Shown here: positions 16,887-25,825 of the stretch, in pieces
Position numbering within the stretch: position 1 is the first letter of the stretch
Layout of the letters: every line of letters starts with the position of its first letter
Source of the DNA: Dactylosporangium roseum
GTDB lineage: Bacteria > Actinomycetota > Actinomycetes > Mycobacteriales > Micromonosporaceae
Length of the DNA: 64,000 bases
NCBI RefSeq assembly: GCF_025264685.1
Contig: NZ_CP073721.1
Location: 5,385,001 to 5,449,000, forward strand
Direction: 5' to 3'
The notes under the pieces: model-generated
The model's database searches: none
What the model saw: only the letters and a program-made list of their open reading frames with translations
What the model was told of the DNA's origin: nothing
Translations under genes and position numbers: made by a program

Positions 16887-17647
16887 GCCGACGCTCCCTT
16901 CGCTACGAGCGACGCTGCCTCGCCCGAGGCCGCGTGGTCGGCCTGCCGGCTGAGGTGTTGGCGGAGCACCGCCTTCGACGACTCCAGGAGGGTCCGAAGC
17001 TCGGACTCCGCCTCCTGCGGGTTGCGCTGCTCGAGCGCCCTGAGGATGCGCTGGTGCTGGTTGATCGAGTAGACCATCCGGCCCGGGCGGGCGACCGTGA
17101 TGGCCCGGTACCGCAGCGCCCGGTGGTTCATCCCGCGCACCAGAGCCACCATCTCCTGGTTCGGGCAGTCGACCCGGTACGCGTCGTGGAACTTCTCGAC
17201 CAGATCGAGCCAGTCCCACCGTGCGTCCACCGCCGGCGGGTTCTGCTCGATTTCGCGCATCGTGTCCAGCAGCCGGCGCATGACGGTGAGGCCCTCGTCA
17301 CGCACCACCGGGGCCGCCAGGGCGATCACCCTGGTCTCGAGCAGCACGCGACAGTCGTAGAACTGGTCCACCTGGTCCGCGTCAAGCTCCGTGACGCGCA
17401 CGCCCCGGTTCGGTTCCCGAACCAGGAGCCTGTCGACAACGAGCTGGTTGAGCGCTTCTCGCAGCGGCGTCCGGCTCACGCCGAGCTTCTCCCCCAGGGC
17501 CACCTCAGACAGGTGCTCCCCGGGCTTGAGCTCTCCTCGCACGATGGCGGAGATCAGGTTCTCCGCTGCGAGTTGGCCGAGTGATGCTGGTGCGACAGGG
17601 CGAAGAAACTTCTCCCCTCGCACGCCGTCGTGCGGCATCGAGTTCAT
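16883..17647 (-). CDS. GntR/FCD-family regulator of the island
   Basis: The 254-residue protein has an N-terminal winged helix (SEVALGEKLGVSRTPLREAL is the recognition region) and a C-terminal all-helical FCD ligand domain with the metal/acid-binding pattern Asp...His (EKFHDAYRVDC and later INQHQRIL). ATG 17647 has AAGGA 7 bases upstream; longer in-frame starts would place the operator inside the coding region. The operator-promoter at 17661-17701 lies directly upstream, and matching sites precede the lutABC and nitronate-monooxygenase operons. I infer that it autoregulates and controls all three units, with a pathway acid or CoA ester as inducer. Confidence 0.92.
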   Translation of the reverse strand: MNSMPHDGVRGEKFLRPVAPASLGQLAAENLISAIVRGELKPGEHLSEVALGEKLGVSRTPLREALNQLVVDRLLVREPNRGVRVTELDADQVDQFYDCRVLLETRVIALAAPVVRDEGLTVMRRLLDTMREIEQNPPAVDARWDWLDLVEKFHDAYRVDCPNQEMVALVRGMNHRALRYRAITVARPGRMVYSINQHQRILRALEQRNPQEAESELRTLLESSKAVLRQHLSRQADHAASGEAASLVAKGASA

Positions 17648-17660
17648 GAGCGTCCTTCCG

Positions 17661-17680
17661 GTATCCTGTATACAGAATAC
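17661..17680 (-). promoter_or_regulatory. GntR operator 1, overlapping the -10 of the GntR promoter
   Basis: GTATCCTGTATACAGAATAC is a palindrome with two mismatched positions. On the minus strand the promoter reads TTGACC (-35, at 17696-17701), a 16-base spacer, then TATTCT (-10, 17674-17679). The -10 therefore lies within the operator, and a bound repressor would block it. The oriented 14-mer GTATTCTGTATACA recurs with one change at two other promoters. Confidence 0.85.
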
Positions 17681-17737
17681 GGTCATAGCCGTTCGGGTCA
17701 AGAGTTGCCGCCTATCAGTAGCGGCGCCGCCCGGACC

Positions 17738-19969
17738 TCACTCGAAGGTGAGGACGGCCTCGAGGTCGAGATCCGTGACCAAGTCGTCGGGCCAGTCATC
17801 GGCGACCTCCACGTCGACGGCGCGGATCGTGCCAGTGAACTCGAACGGGCTGGCATAGTCCGGGCTGACCGGTGAGAGGCCGTCCCGACCGATCTCGAAG
17901 GGCTCGACACCGTTGTGCACGACGGGCACCGGACGGAACGACAGGCCCGACGACGCTGGCGCTCCGTTGACGGTGAGGTGCAACCGGAGCCCGTTGTCCT
18001 CCTTCTCGCAGACGAAGCCCAGCGAGTGACAGCGCTCCGGGAGTAGGTCCGTGCTCTGCACCTGGAAGCGCGGCTGCAGGTAGTAGCCGCACTCGAAGCG
18101 GAGCCTACCGTCCTGCACGAAGAGCGTGTAGCCACCGAAGCGACCACCGAGGGCGACAACGACACCCTCCGTCGACGGCCCCACGTCCTGAACCTCGGCC
18201 TCGACGCGCGCGGGCAGTCCCGGAGACCCGGGTGCCATCATCGCGGGGATCCGAGCGCCTCGCGAGAGCCGCACACGTCGCGGGTAGCCGAGGCGTCGAC
18301 GATACAGGTCCTGGAGTCGACGGCCTTGGATCCTGTCGTCGAGCGGCAGCACCTGATGCTCCCGGGCGACCTCCCACCAGCGGCTCACGAGTGCGTCCAG
18401 TTGGGTTCGAGCGTCGTCGTTGCCGTCGTCGGTGAGGTTGTGGACCTCGGAGAAGTCCGTGCGAGTGTCGTAGAGCTCCCAGCGGTCCTGATCGAAGGGA
18501 GTGCCCGGCCGGTGCATGGCGACCGCCTTCATCCCGTCGCGCCAGATCGCGCGGTTCCCGTGCATCTCGTAATGCTGGTACGGCTTCTGGTCCGCCGCCG
18601 ACGGGTCCCCCAAGCTGTACGCGAGGCTGGTGCCCTCGATGGGGATCTGCGCGACGCCGGCGATGCTGTCGGGTGCCTTGACGCCGCACAGTTCGAGGAT
18701 GGTGGGCAGGATGTCGCTGACGTGGTGGTACTGCGATCGCCACCCTCCAGCACCTTCAGGGATCGCTCCGGCCACGATCAGGGGACCACGGATCCCGCCA
18801 CCATAGGTGTGACGCTTGTAGAGCTTCAGCGGAGTGTTGCCGACCATCGCCCACCCGGTCGGGTAGTGGGTGTGATGGGCCGGGCCGCCCAACTCGTCGA
18901 TGTGGGGCAGGAGCACCAGCGGGTCGAACGCGACGTCCTCCACCCAGAGCATCTCGCTCCTGCCACTGGCGCCGCCTTCAGCGCTCGCGCCGTTGTCCGA
19001 CATGAGGAAGACGACCGTGTCCTCACTCATCCCCGCCGCCTCGATGTAGTCGAAGAGCCTCCCGAGCTGGTCGTCCGTGTGCTCCAGGAACCCCGCGAAC
19101 ACCTCCTGCATCCGGGCGTAGAGACGTTTCTCGTCGGCCGGGATCTCGTCCCAGGGTCGGACGTCGGGATTGCGTGGCGCCAGCTCGGTGCCCTCCGGAA
19201 TCACGCCCAACTCGAGCTGTCGGCGGTACACCCTCTCCCGGGCGGCGTCCCAGCCGTCGTCGAACTGGCCGCGGTACCTCTCGATGTACTCCGCCGGCGC
19301 TTGGAGTGGCGAGTGCGCCGCCCCCAACGCGAGGTAGGTGAACACCGGCCGCTGAGGATCCGAGGCACGACAGCTACTGATCATCTGGATGACGTTGTCG
19401 ATCAGGTCCTCGGTCAGGTGGTAGCCCTCGCGCGCCGGAGGCTCGACGAACGAGCTCCCGCGGACCAGATCGGGCGTGTACTGGTCCGTCGAGGCGCCGA
19501 GGAAGCCGTAGTACTGGTCGAACCCACGTCCGAGCGGCCACTGGGTGTACGGGCCCGAGGGGGAGATGTCCGACAGCGGGGTGAGGTGCCACTTGCCGGC
19601 CGCGATGGTCGAGTACCCGACACCTCGCAGGATCTCCGCGACGGTACCCGCCGAGCGCGAGATCTCGCCGACGTAGCCCGGGTACCCGTTCGCGTAACCC
19701 GCGACCATCCCGACGCCGACCGAGTGCGGGCTGCGGCCGGTGAGCAGCGACGCGCGCGTCGGGGAGCAGAGCGCGGTGGTGTGGAAGTTGCGGTACTTCA
19801 CCCCGCGCGCGGCGAGCGCATCCATGTTCGGCGTACTGATGTCGGACCCGTAGCAGCCGAGGTGCGCGAACCCCACGTCGTCGAGCAACACGACCACGAC
19901 GTTCCTGGCCCCCGCGGGCGGCATCTGGTGCTTCGGCCAGCCGGCGGTCATCGGTTCAGTGGCGGGCAC
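17738..19969 (-). CDS. Type I sulfatase (arylsulfatase AtsA-like)
   Basis: The 743-residue hydrolase cleaves sulfate esters. VVVLLDDVGFAHLGCYG supplies the metal-binding Asp pair (30/31). ALCSPTRASLLTGR is the formylglycine site with Cys68 in CxPxR, and GKWHLTP and LMSDNGASAEGG are further catalytic and calcium elements. The first 560 residues form the sulfatase fold; the remaining 180 form a beta-rich domain as in Pseudomonas AtsA relatives. There is no signal peptide, so it acts on imported substrate. Maturation needs FGE, encoded at 10295-11281. GTG 19969 has AAAGGAT 6 bases upstream and follows the acyl-CoA dehydrogenase gene by 15 bases. The substrate is not identifiable. Confidence 0.95.
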   Translation of the reverse strand: MPATEPMTAGWPKHQMPPAGARNVVVVLLDDVGFAHLGCYGSDISTPNMDALAARGVKYRNFHTTALCSPTRASLLTGRSPHSVGVGMVAGYANGYPGYVGEISRSAGTVAEILRGVGYSTIAAGKWHLTPLSDISPSGPYTQWPLGRGFDQYYGFLGASTDQYTPDLVRGSSFVEPPAREGYHLTEDLIDNVIQMISSCRASDPQRPVFTYLALGAAHSPLQAPAEYIERYRGQFDDGWDAARERVYRRQLELGVIPEGTELAPRNPDVRPWDEIPADEKRLYARMQEVFAGFLEHTDDQLGRLFDYIEAAGMSEDTVVFLMSDNGASAEGGASGRSEMLWVEDVAFDPLVLLPHIDELGGPAHHTHYPTGWAMVGNTPLKLYKRHTYGGGIRGPLIVAGAIPEGAGGWRSQYHHVSDILPTILELCGVKAPDSIAGVAQIPIEGTSLAYSLGDPSAADQKPYQHYEMHGNRAIWRDGMKAVAMHRPGTPFDQDRWELYDTRTDFSEVHNLTDDGNDDARTQLDALVSRWWEVAREHQVLPLDDRIQGRRLQDLYRRRLGYPRRVRLSRGARIPAMMAPGSPGLPARVEAEVQDVGPSTEGVVVALGGRFGGYTLFVQDGRLRFECGYYLQPRFQVQSTDLLPERCHSLGFVCEKEDNGLRLHLTVNGAPASSGLSFRPVPVVHNGVEPFEIGRDGLSPVSPDYASPFEFTGTIRAVDVEVADDWPDDLVTDLDLEAVLTFE

Positions 19970-19984
19970 GGTCGATCCTTTCAG

Positions 19985-21175
19985 TCAGAACGAGCGGGGC
20001 AGGCCGAGGGCCCGGGTAGCCATGTGGTTCAGGGCGAACTCCTGGGACAGCGGCGCAAGCCGGTGAACGCGGGCCTCTCGCCAGTAGCGCTCGACGTCGT
20101 ACTCCTTCGCGTACCCGAAGCCGCCATGGGTCTGCACCGCCCGGTCCGCGGACTGATACCCCGCGTCCGCGGCCAGATACTTGGCCATCGCCGCCTCGAC
20201 GCCGCAGTCCTCGCCGGCGTCGTACAGGTCGGCCGCGAGGTCGGTGATGGCTGCCGCCGCGGCGAGCCGCGCGTAGGAGTCAGCGAGGGGAAACGCCACG
20301 CCCTGGTTCATGCCGATGGGGCGCTCGAAGACGACCCGTTCGAGCGCATACGTCCGCGCCCGTTCGAGCGCCCGGAACCCGATACCGAGCGCACCGGCGG
20401 CCAGGAGCACCCGTTCCGCGTTGAGGCCGGTCAGTAGGTGGTAGAATCCGTGGCCCTCGACGCCCACGAGGTCCGCCTCATCGACGAAGAGGCCGTCGAA
20501 GGTGACCTCGCAGGAGGCGACGGCGTTGCGACCGGCCTTCGGGATCGCGGACCGCGTGACGTTCGGGCTGTCCAGGTCAGCGACGAACAGCGACATGCCG
20601 AGCGACGGCTTCTCGCACTCCTCCCGAGGAGTGGTGCGAGCTAGGAGCAGCACCTTCTGGCTGTCCGTCGCCTTCGACATCCACACCTTCTGGCCGCGCA
20701 CCTCGTACCCGCCGTCGACCTTGACCGCGCGCGTGGAGATGCGCGTCGTGTCCGTCCCGGCGTCCGGCTCGGTGACGCCGAAGGCCATCTGCAGGGATCC
20801 GGCCGCGGCCTGTCGCAGGTACTTCTCCTTCAGCTCGGGCGAACCGTACCGGATGATGGGTTCGAAGCCGAAGATGTTGCCGTGAATGGCGGTACAGCCG
20901 TTCATGGCGGCACCGGAGGCGCCCACCGCCTCCATGACGACGGCCGCGACGGCGATGCCCTGGCCACCGCCCCCGTACTCCTCCGGGATCGTCACGTTCG
21001 CCCAGCCGCTCTCCGTCATCGCCGCCACGAACTCGTGGGGGAAGACGTGGCGTTCGTCGTGGTCACGCCAGTAGCTGTCGGGGAACCTCTTGAGCAGCGG
21101 GGCGAGTCCTTCGCGGATCTCCTCCATGTGCGCGCGTCGCTCGGGGTTCGAGGCTCGTCTCTGGATGATCTTCAT
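19985..21175 (-). CDS. Acyl-CoA dehydrogenase
   Basis: The 396-residue flavoenzyme introduces a 2,3-double bond into an acyl-CoA. MAFGVTEPDAGTDTTRISTRA is the FAD/substrate signature (quoted at its core, VTEPDAGTD). The C-terminal QTHGGFGYAKEYDVERYWREAR is likewise typical, with QTHGGFG the conserved core. ATG 21175 follows AGGA; an upstream in-frame start at 21289 would intrude into the hydratase gene and is unlikely. Electrons probably pass to ETF. It sits between the hydratase and sulfatase genes, consistent with a beta-oxidation-like route. Confidence 0.93.
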   Translation of the reverse strand: MKIIQRRASNPERRAHMEEIREGLAPLLKRFPDSYWRDHDERHVFPHEFVAAMTESGWANVTIPEEYGGGGQGIAVAAVVMEAVGASGAAMNGCTAIHGNIFGFEPIIRYGSPELKEKYLRQAAAGSLQMAFGVTEPDAGTDTTRISTRAVKVDGGYEVRGQKVWMSKATDSQKVLLLARTTPREECEKPSLGMSLFVADLDSPNVTRSAIPKAGRNAVASCEVTFDGLFVDEADLVGVEGHGFYHLLTGLNAERVLLAAGALGIGFRALERARTYALERVVFERPIGMNQGVAFPLADSYARLAAAAAITDLAADLYDAGEDCGVEAAMAKYLAADAGYQSADRAVQTHGGFGYAKEYDVERYWREARVHRLAPLSQEFALNHMATRALGLPRSF

Positions 21176-21188
21176 CGTTCCTGCTCCT

Positions 21189-21956
21189 CTAGACGCCAGA
21201 CCAAGTGGGCCGACGTCCCTCGCTGAATGCTCGGGGGCCTTCTTGTGCGTCGGCACTTGCGTAGATGGGTTCGAAGATCTCGTCCGCACGTTCCTCCGCC
21301 TGCCGGACTGTCAGCTCGTCGGTCAGGTAGGCGATGCGCCTGTGCCCGGCGACCGTGAGGGGGGCATTGGCGGCGATGCGCGTGGCGATCTCCCGGGCCC
21401 GCTCCAGGACGTTCCGTGCGGGCGCGACGTCGTTGACGAACCCCAGCGCGTACATGCGCTGGGCGGTCAACGGTTCCCCGGTCAGCAGCATCTCGAGCAT
21501 CACCCTGCGCGGCAGCATCGCCGCGAGCGGCACCGACCACGGGGCGCCACGACCCCACTTCGCCTCGGCGATGCCGAAGGTCGCGTGCTCGGCGGCGACA
21601 CACAGGTCGCACTGCTGGGCGAGCCAGAACCCGCCGGCGGTCGCGATGCCGTTCACCGCGGCGATGGTGGGCTTGGAGAGCTCAATGTTCTTGCCCGGGA
21701 CGGGGAAGAAGTCCGGGGGAAGGGTCCGCAGCCCCAGCTCGGACATCTCCTTGAGGTCCATGCCCGCACAGAACGCCTTGTCCCCGGCGCCGGTGAGGAT
21801 GATGACGCGACACCGCTCGTCCTCCTCCGCCCGACGGAAGGCGGCGAAGAGTCCTGAACGCGCCTCGGCGTTCAGCGCATTGCGCTTTTCCGGACGGTTG
21901 ATGGTTATCTCGGCGACACCGCCCGCGGCGGTGTACACGATCACGTCGTCAGACAT
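21189..21956 (-). CDS. Enoyl-CoA hydratase/isomerase family protein
   Basis: The 255-residue crotonase-fold protein shows NRPEKRNALNAEARSGL, the oxyanion-hole segments AFCAGMDLKEM and NGIATAGGFWLAQQCDL, and GIAEAKWGRGAPW. The usual catalytic Glu pair is not clearly conserved: the second position falls in the AKWGRG region. Isomerase, hydratase or hydrolase activity is therefore all possible. Its start overlaps the AtuA gene end by 8 bases, so it is translationally coupled. It presumably acts next to the acyl-CoA dehydrogenase. Confidence 0.92.
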   Translation of the reverse strand: MSDDVIVYTAAGGVAEITINRPEKRNALNAEARSGLFAAFRRAEEDERCRVIILTGAGDKAFCAGMDLKEMSELGLRTLPPDFFPVPGKNIELSKPTIAAVNGIATAGGFWLAQQCDLCVAAEHATFGIAEAKWGRGAPWSVPLAAMLPRRVMLEMLLTGEPLTAQRMYALGFVNDVAPARNVLERAREIATRIAANAPLTVAGHRRIAYLTDELTVRQAEERADEIFEPIYASADAQEGPRAFSEGRRPTWSGV

Positions 21957-23748
21957 CGAGAGCCCCTCCCCCGACGAGCGCGACCGGGACGGGTACCACC
22001 TTGCTGCGCAGATACTCGCCCACGGCCTTTCCCTGCGCGTCGATCCGCAAGCACGAGGACACGCCGGCGTCCAGGAAGTCGTGGATCAGGAAGTTGAGCG
22101 CGCGCAGGTTGGCGAACTCGACCCGCTCCACCTTGAGGTACCGGGTCTCGGGAAGGAGCTGCTGGATTCTCTCCACCGTCAACCAGTGACGGAGCCACGT
22201 CCAGCCTTCGTCCGAGAACGCGTAGACCCCCAGGTTGGACATCCCTGCCTTGTCCCCGGATCGGGTCCCGACGACTTCTGCAAGGGGAACGGCGATCTCG
22301 TCACCCGGCTCCGGAACGACAGCGGGTGCTGCCGAGCGGACCAACGCGGCGGCCAGCTCGTCCAGCTCGTCGGCCGCGGTGCACGGGCCCCACGGGACGG
22401 CGTTGAGCGCACCGTCCCCGACGGCGAACGACTGCCGGACCGCTGACTTCGCGATGAGACAAGGCCACTGCACCGCGACCCCTTGTTCGCGTTGCGGTGG
22501 CGCGACCATGAAGAATCCGGGCACGCTCGCGGTGATGAGCGGGGCGATGCGGTCGGAGAAGAGTCTTCGGCCGACCTTCGAGCGGTCCTCGTCACGGACC
22601 GAGATGATGAGCACTGCCATCCCCTCGGTCATGGTCCCGGGATCACCGGGCACGGCTGGACCCACCAGCGAGATGTCGTGGGCGTCGAAACTGTCGAAAC
22701 CGCCGACGATCTCTGCGACTTGGTTGGTGATCCACTCGGCCTTCTGTCCGATGTCCTGACCGGTGAGCCCGATGGACACGGAGTTGCGAAATCCGCCGAA
22801 TCCCGACAGGGACACCTTGAGCTGGTCGGTCGGTGCGTGCCCACGGACGTCAGCCACCCGCACCCCGTCGTCGAGCTGCTCCAGGCGGACGGTCCCAAGG
22901 TCGGCGACGACGTCCGGGTTGTAGTAGAGACGACCCTTGACCTCATAGATGAGCTGCTCGGTGACCGTGGCCACGGTGACGCCGCCGCGGGTTCCGCCGC
23001 TGCTGCGCACGACGGCGGAGCCGTCAGCCGACACCTCGGCCCGAGGCATTCCGGGCGTCCCGGTCGTGCCGTCCCGCAGGAAGCCGGAGAAGTTGCCTCC
23101 CGTGGCCTGGGAGCCGCACTCGATGACGTGACCGACGACCAGTGCCGTCGCCAGTCGGTCCCAGTCGTCGCGCTTCCACCCGTGCCAGTACGCCGCCGGC
23201 GCCATCGCCAGCGCCGCGTCGGTCACGCGGGGGCAGATGACGATGTCCGCCCCGGCGGACAGGGCCTCGACGATGGGCCAGATGCCCAGGTAGGCGTTGG
23301 CGGTCACGATGGAGTCCGGTCCACCCGAGTAGGGGACGCCCGAGTCCATGTTGACCAAGGCGGCACCGTCGCTCAGCGCGTGCTGGACCTGCGGTCGGAC
23401 GTCGTCACCGTGGACCCAGGCGACGGTGAGGGGCACGCCGAGCTCGGCGCACTTCTCCCGGACCGCACGCGCGCAAGCCTCGGGGTCGTGTCCGCCCGCG
23501 TTGGTCACCACCTTGGTGCCCGACCCGCTGATCTGCCGCAGTAGCGGGGCAAGGTCGTCCACGAAGCCGGCGGCGTAGCCGACGCCGCTACGCTGCTGGG
23601 TCTTGCTGAGAACGAGCATGGTCAGCTCGGCGAGGTAGTCCCCGACGAGGAAGTCGACTCCCACATCCAGGTGGGCCTGCATCGCCTCCTGTCCACGATC
23701 CCCGTAGAACGCGGCGAACTGGCCGATGCTCACGGTTGGCTTGGTCAT
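21949..23748 (-). CDS. Acyclic terpene utilisation AtuA-family protein
   Basis: The 599-residue protein matches the AtuA/DUF1446 family. The N-terminal block has GDYLAELTMLVLSKTQ, KVVTNAGGHDPEACA and the ADIVICPRVTDAALAM segment. The C-terminal block has the DUF4387-like GDKAGMSNLGVYAF. AtuA is required for citronellol/geraniol catabolism in Pseudomonas, but its reaction is not established. Here it is embedded between a two-subunit acyl-CoA ligase and a hydratase, with overlapping reading frames, so it very likely handles a CoA ester or the corresponding branched acid. No AtuC/AtuF biotin carboxylase genes are present, so the classic Atu pathway is not complete. Confidence 0.9.
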   Translation of the reverse strand: MTKPTVSIGQFAAFYGDRGQEAMQAHLDVGVDFLVGDYLAELTMLVLSKTQQRSGVGYAAGFVDDLAPLLRQISGSGTKVVTNAGGHDPEACARAVREKCAELGVPLTVAWVHGDDVRPQVQHALSDGAALVNMDSGVPYSGGPDSIVTANAYLGIWPIVEALSAGADIVICPRVTDAALAMAPAAYWHGWKRDDWDRLATALVVGHVIECGSQATGGNFSGFLRDGTTGTPGMPRAEVSADGSAVVRSSGGTRGGVTVATVTEQLIYEVKGRLYYNPDVVADLGTVRLEQLDDGVRVADVRGHAPTDQLKVSLSGFGGFRNSVSIGLTGQDIGQKAEWITNQVAEIVGGFDSFDAHDISLVGPAVPGDPGTMTEGMAVLIISVRDEDRSKVGRRLFSDRIAPLITASVPGFFMVAPPQREQGVAVQWPCLIAKSAVRQSFAVGDGALNAVPWGPCTAADELDELAAALVRSAAPAVVPEPGDEIAVPLAEVVGTRSGDKAGMSNLGVYAFSDEGWTWLRHWLTVERIQQLLPETRYLKVERVEFANLRALNFLIHDFLDAGVSSCLRIDAQGKAVGEYLRSKVVPVPVALVGGGALDV

Positions 23749-24653
23749 CGCTGCTCCTCGAGGTTCAGGGTCATCACAGGCTCCCGGTCACGCTCCGCCA
23801 GAGCCCCGGCCATCAACGGGCCCACCTCCCACGGTGCCGACGCGATCAACGCGCCTTCGGCGGCGAGTCGCTCGCACTTGGCCGCGGCGGAGTCGCCCCC
23901 GTGACGAATCAGGGCACCGGCGTGGCCCATCCGCTTGCCGGGTGGCGCGGTCTGCCCGGCGATGTAGACCACGAACGGGACCCCGAGACGCTCCATCTGG
24001 TCGGCGCACTCGTCTTCGAGCGATCCGCCGATCTCGCCGACGATCACGACACCCCGGATCTCGTCACGAGGCGAGATCGAGGCCAGTACCTGCCGCATGC
24101 GAGTCCCCACGACGGGGTCACCGCCGACGTGGGCGATCGTCCGCTGGCCCAGCCCCGCAGCGGTCAGGGACGCAACGACCTCGTGGGAGAGGCTCCCGCT
24201 CCTCGAAAGGACCACGATGTCGCCCGGCGTCGTGTACCCGTACGCCACGCCACCGAGCAGCAGTCCAGGGCGGAGCAGGACGCCCGCCGAGTTCGGTCCC
24301 ACCAAACGGGTCCCTGCGACCTCGGCGGCGTGGCGCAGCGCCAGGGTGTCGTGCACCGGGACTCCCTCGGTGGGGATGACCACAAGCGCCGCGCCCGCGG
24401 CGATCGCCTCGGTGACCCCGTCACGGACCGCTCGAGGCGGCAGGAACGCGATGCTGGCGAAGGTGCCGGGGGTCATCCCGGCGTCTGCGACCGTGTCGAA
24501 GACGGGGATCCCGAGGACCTGCGATCCGCCGCGTCCGGGGGTGACCCCAGCCACGACCGGCGTGCCTGTTGCCTGCATCATCGATAGCTGCGACCTGGCG
24601 TAGGAGCCGGTGATCCCTTGCACGATGACGCTGGTGATGTCGGGCCACATCAC
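23745..24653 (-). CDS. Acyl-CoA ligase alpha subunit (SucD/MtkB-like)
   Basis: The 302-residue protein resembles the succinyl-CoA synthetase alpha chain. It has a CoA-binding Rossmann part with VQGITGSYAR, VAGVTPGRGG and VGPNSAGVL. A ligase part carries the active-site histidine His244 in GKRMGHAGALI, and GEIGGSLEDECA is the other phosphate helix. It overlaps the beta-chain gene by four bases (ATGA) and the AtuA gene by four. With the beta chain it would form an ADP-forming CoA ligase for an organic acid. It is too divergent to be the TCA enzyme, and the operon context points to a pathway-specific acid. Confidence 0.9.
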   Translation of the reverse strand: MMWPDITSVIVQGITGSYARSQLSMMQATGTPVVAGVTPGRGGSQVLGIPVFDTVADAGMTPGTFASIAFLPPRAVRDGVTEAIAAGAALVVIPTEGVPVHDTLALRHAAEVAGTRLVGPNSAGVLLRPGLLLGGVAYGYTTPGDIVVLSRSGSLSHEVVASLTAAGLGQRTIAHVGGDPVVGTRMRQVLASISPRDEIRGVVIVGEIGGSLEDECADQMERLGVPFVVYIAGQTAPPGKRMGHAGALIRHGGDSAAAKCERLAAEGALIASAPWEVGPLMAGALAERDREPVMTLNLEEQR

Positions 24654-25798
24654 TGGCGACCCCCGTTCGTGAGGTTGCGGGCGAGAGCAACGACCGCGGG
24701 GATGCTCTCTGCCCAGGAAACGGACGTGCCGCGGAGCAACGCTGCCGCACCGGCCTCATCCAGCGGCCGGGCGGCCGCGCCAGAGGCGTGCATGTGCACC
24801 AAGATCGGAAGCGAGGCCAGGGCCGGGGTCGACGCGAGAGCCCGCTGGAGACCTTCCACAACGCCCTGCAGCGGGGTGGCGACGAGCGAGCCGACGACGA
24901 CCAGCGCGGACACTCCGCCACGGCCGATCGCCCATGAGCCCACGCTCGACACCATGGTCGCGACGACGTCCGCGGAGCTCCCTCCCGCGAGTTCGCAGTA
25001 ATTCGCGGCCGCCAGGCCTTCTGCGGCAAGGGCGTCCATCGTCGTCAGGGTGATGCCCGCTCCGAGCCCGAGCAGGGCGATGGAGCCGTCGAGCTCGACG
25101 AGTCCCCGCGGGAGATCGTCGTCGCAGTCGTCGTCGTGGAACTCGATCAGCCGGCGGAACGTGGCGTTGTTGTCGAGCTCGACCTTGCAGTCGGCGGCGA
25201 TCACCCCGGACCCGGACACGATCAACGGATTGATCTCCACCAGGAGGGCCTCGAGCTGGAAGAACATGGTGATGGCGCCCTGCACGGCGCGGGCGACTCC
25301 CGCCCATCCCTGCCCGAGTTCCTCGCGGTCGAGCCAGCCGAGGATCTCGCTGAGCTGGGGCGTCTGCCCGGCGACGAGGGGCTTGTTCAGGAGGGTCGCG
25401 GCACGGTCCACGGCCGACTCGATATCCGCTCCGCCCGACGGGTTGACGAGCAGCACCGGAACGCCGAGCGCCCCGTCGATCGAGACCGCGACGTACACCT
25501 CGCGGTCAACCCGTTCGACCGGCGCCTCGACACGCAGTGTGCGTGTGTGGTATCCGGAGACGACCTGGTCGAGCAGTTGGCCCGAGATGCGCGCGCAGTC
25601 CTCCCGCGAGTTGACACGATGGACAAGTCCGAGCTTGCCGCGCCCCGAGACGGGGACCTCGGACTTGATGAACGCGTCGCCGCCGAGCTCGTCGAGCAGA
25701 GCGACGGCCTCGTCCGGTGACGCCGCGCTCCCGCCCACGGCCGAGACGATCCCGAACTTCGCCAGCAGACGCTTCGAGGTCGATTCAGTGAGGTGCAT
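24650..25798 (-). CDS. Acyl-CoA ligase beta subunit, ATP-grasp (SucC/MtkA-like)
   Basis: The 382-residue protein begins with the SucC-type helix (SKRLLAKFGIVSA) and an ATP-grasp domain: DAFIKSEVPVSGRGKLG is the ATP-binding lysine region, and LLVEINPLIVSGSG is the metal/phosphate loop. The C-terminal flavodoxin-like half shows GLGAGITLTTMDALAAEGL and GGSSADVVATMVSSV. It is the partner of the alpha chain encoded directly downstream. ATG 25798 lies 27 bases after the aldehyde dehydrogenase stop. It supplies the CoA activation step after aldehyde oxidation (inference). Confidence 0.9.
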   Translation of the reverse strand: MHLTESTSKRLLAKFGIVSAVGGSAASPDEAVALLDELGGDAFIKSEVPVSGRGKLGLVHRVNSREDCARISGQLLDQVVSGYHTRTLRVEAPVERVDREVYVAVSIDGALGVPVLLVNPSGGADIESAVDRAATLLNKPLVAGQTPQLSEILGWLDREELGQGWAGVARAVQGAITMFFQLEALLVEINPLIVSGSGVIAADCKVELDNNATFRRLIEFHDDDCDDDLPRGLVELDGSIALLGLGAGITLTTMDALAAEGLAAANYCELAGGSSADVVATMVSSVGSWAIGRGGVSALVVVGSLVATPLQGVVEGLQRALASTPALASLPILVHMHASGAAARPLDEAGAAALLRGTSVSWAESIPAVVALARNLTNGGRQ

Positions 25799-25825
25799 GC
25801 TGTGATGCCCGCCCTTCCGGCCGCT

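Noticed and set aside
18326..20437. A 703-codon open frame on the plus strand opposite the sulfatase and acyl-CoA dehydrogenase genes
   Set aside because: It is an antisense shadow. It lacks a ribosome site, has Arg/Val/Asp-rich low-information sequence, and the opposite strand carries two full enzymes with all their motifs.
21949..23748. A complete Atu pathway for citronellol or geraniol
   Set aside because: The biotin-dependent geranyl-CoA carboxylase subunits and other atu genes are absent. Only the AtuA-like protein is present.
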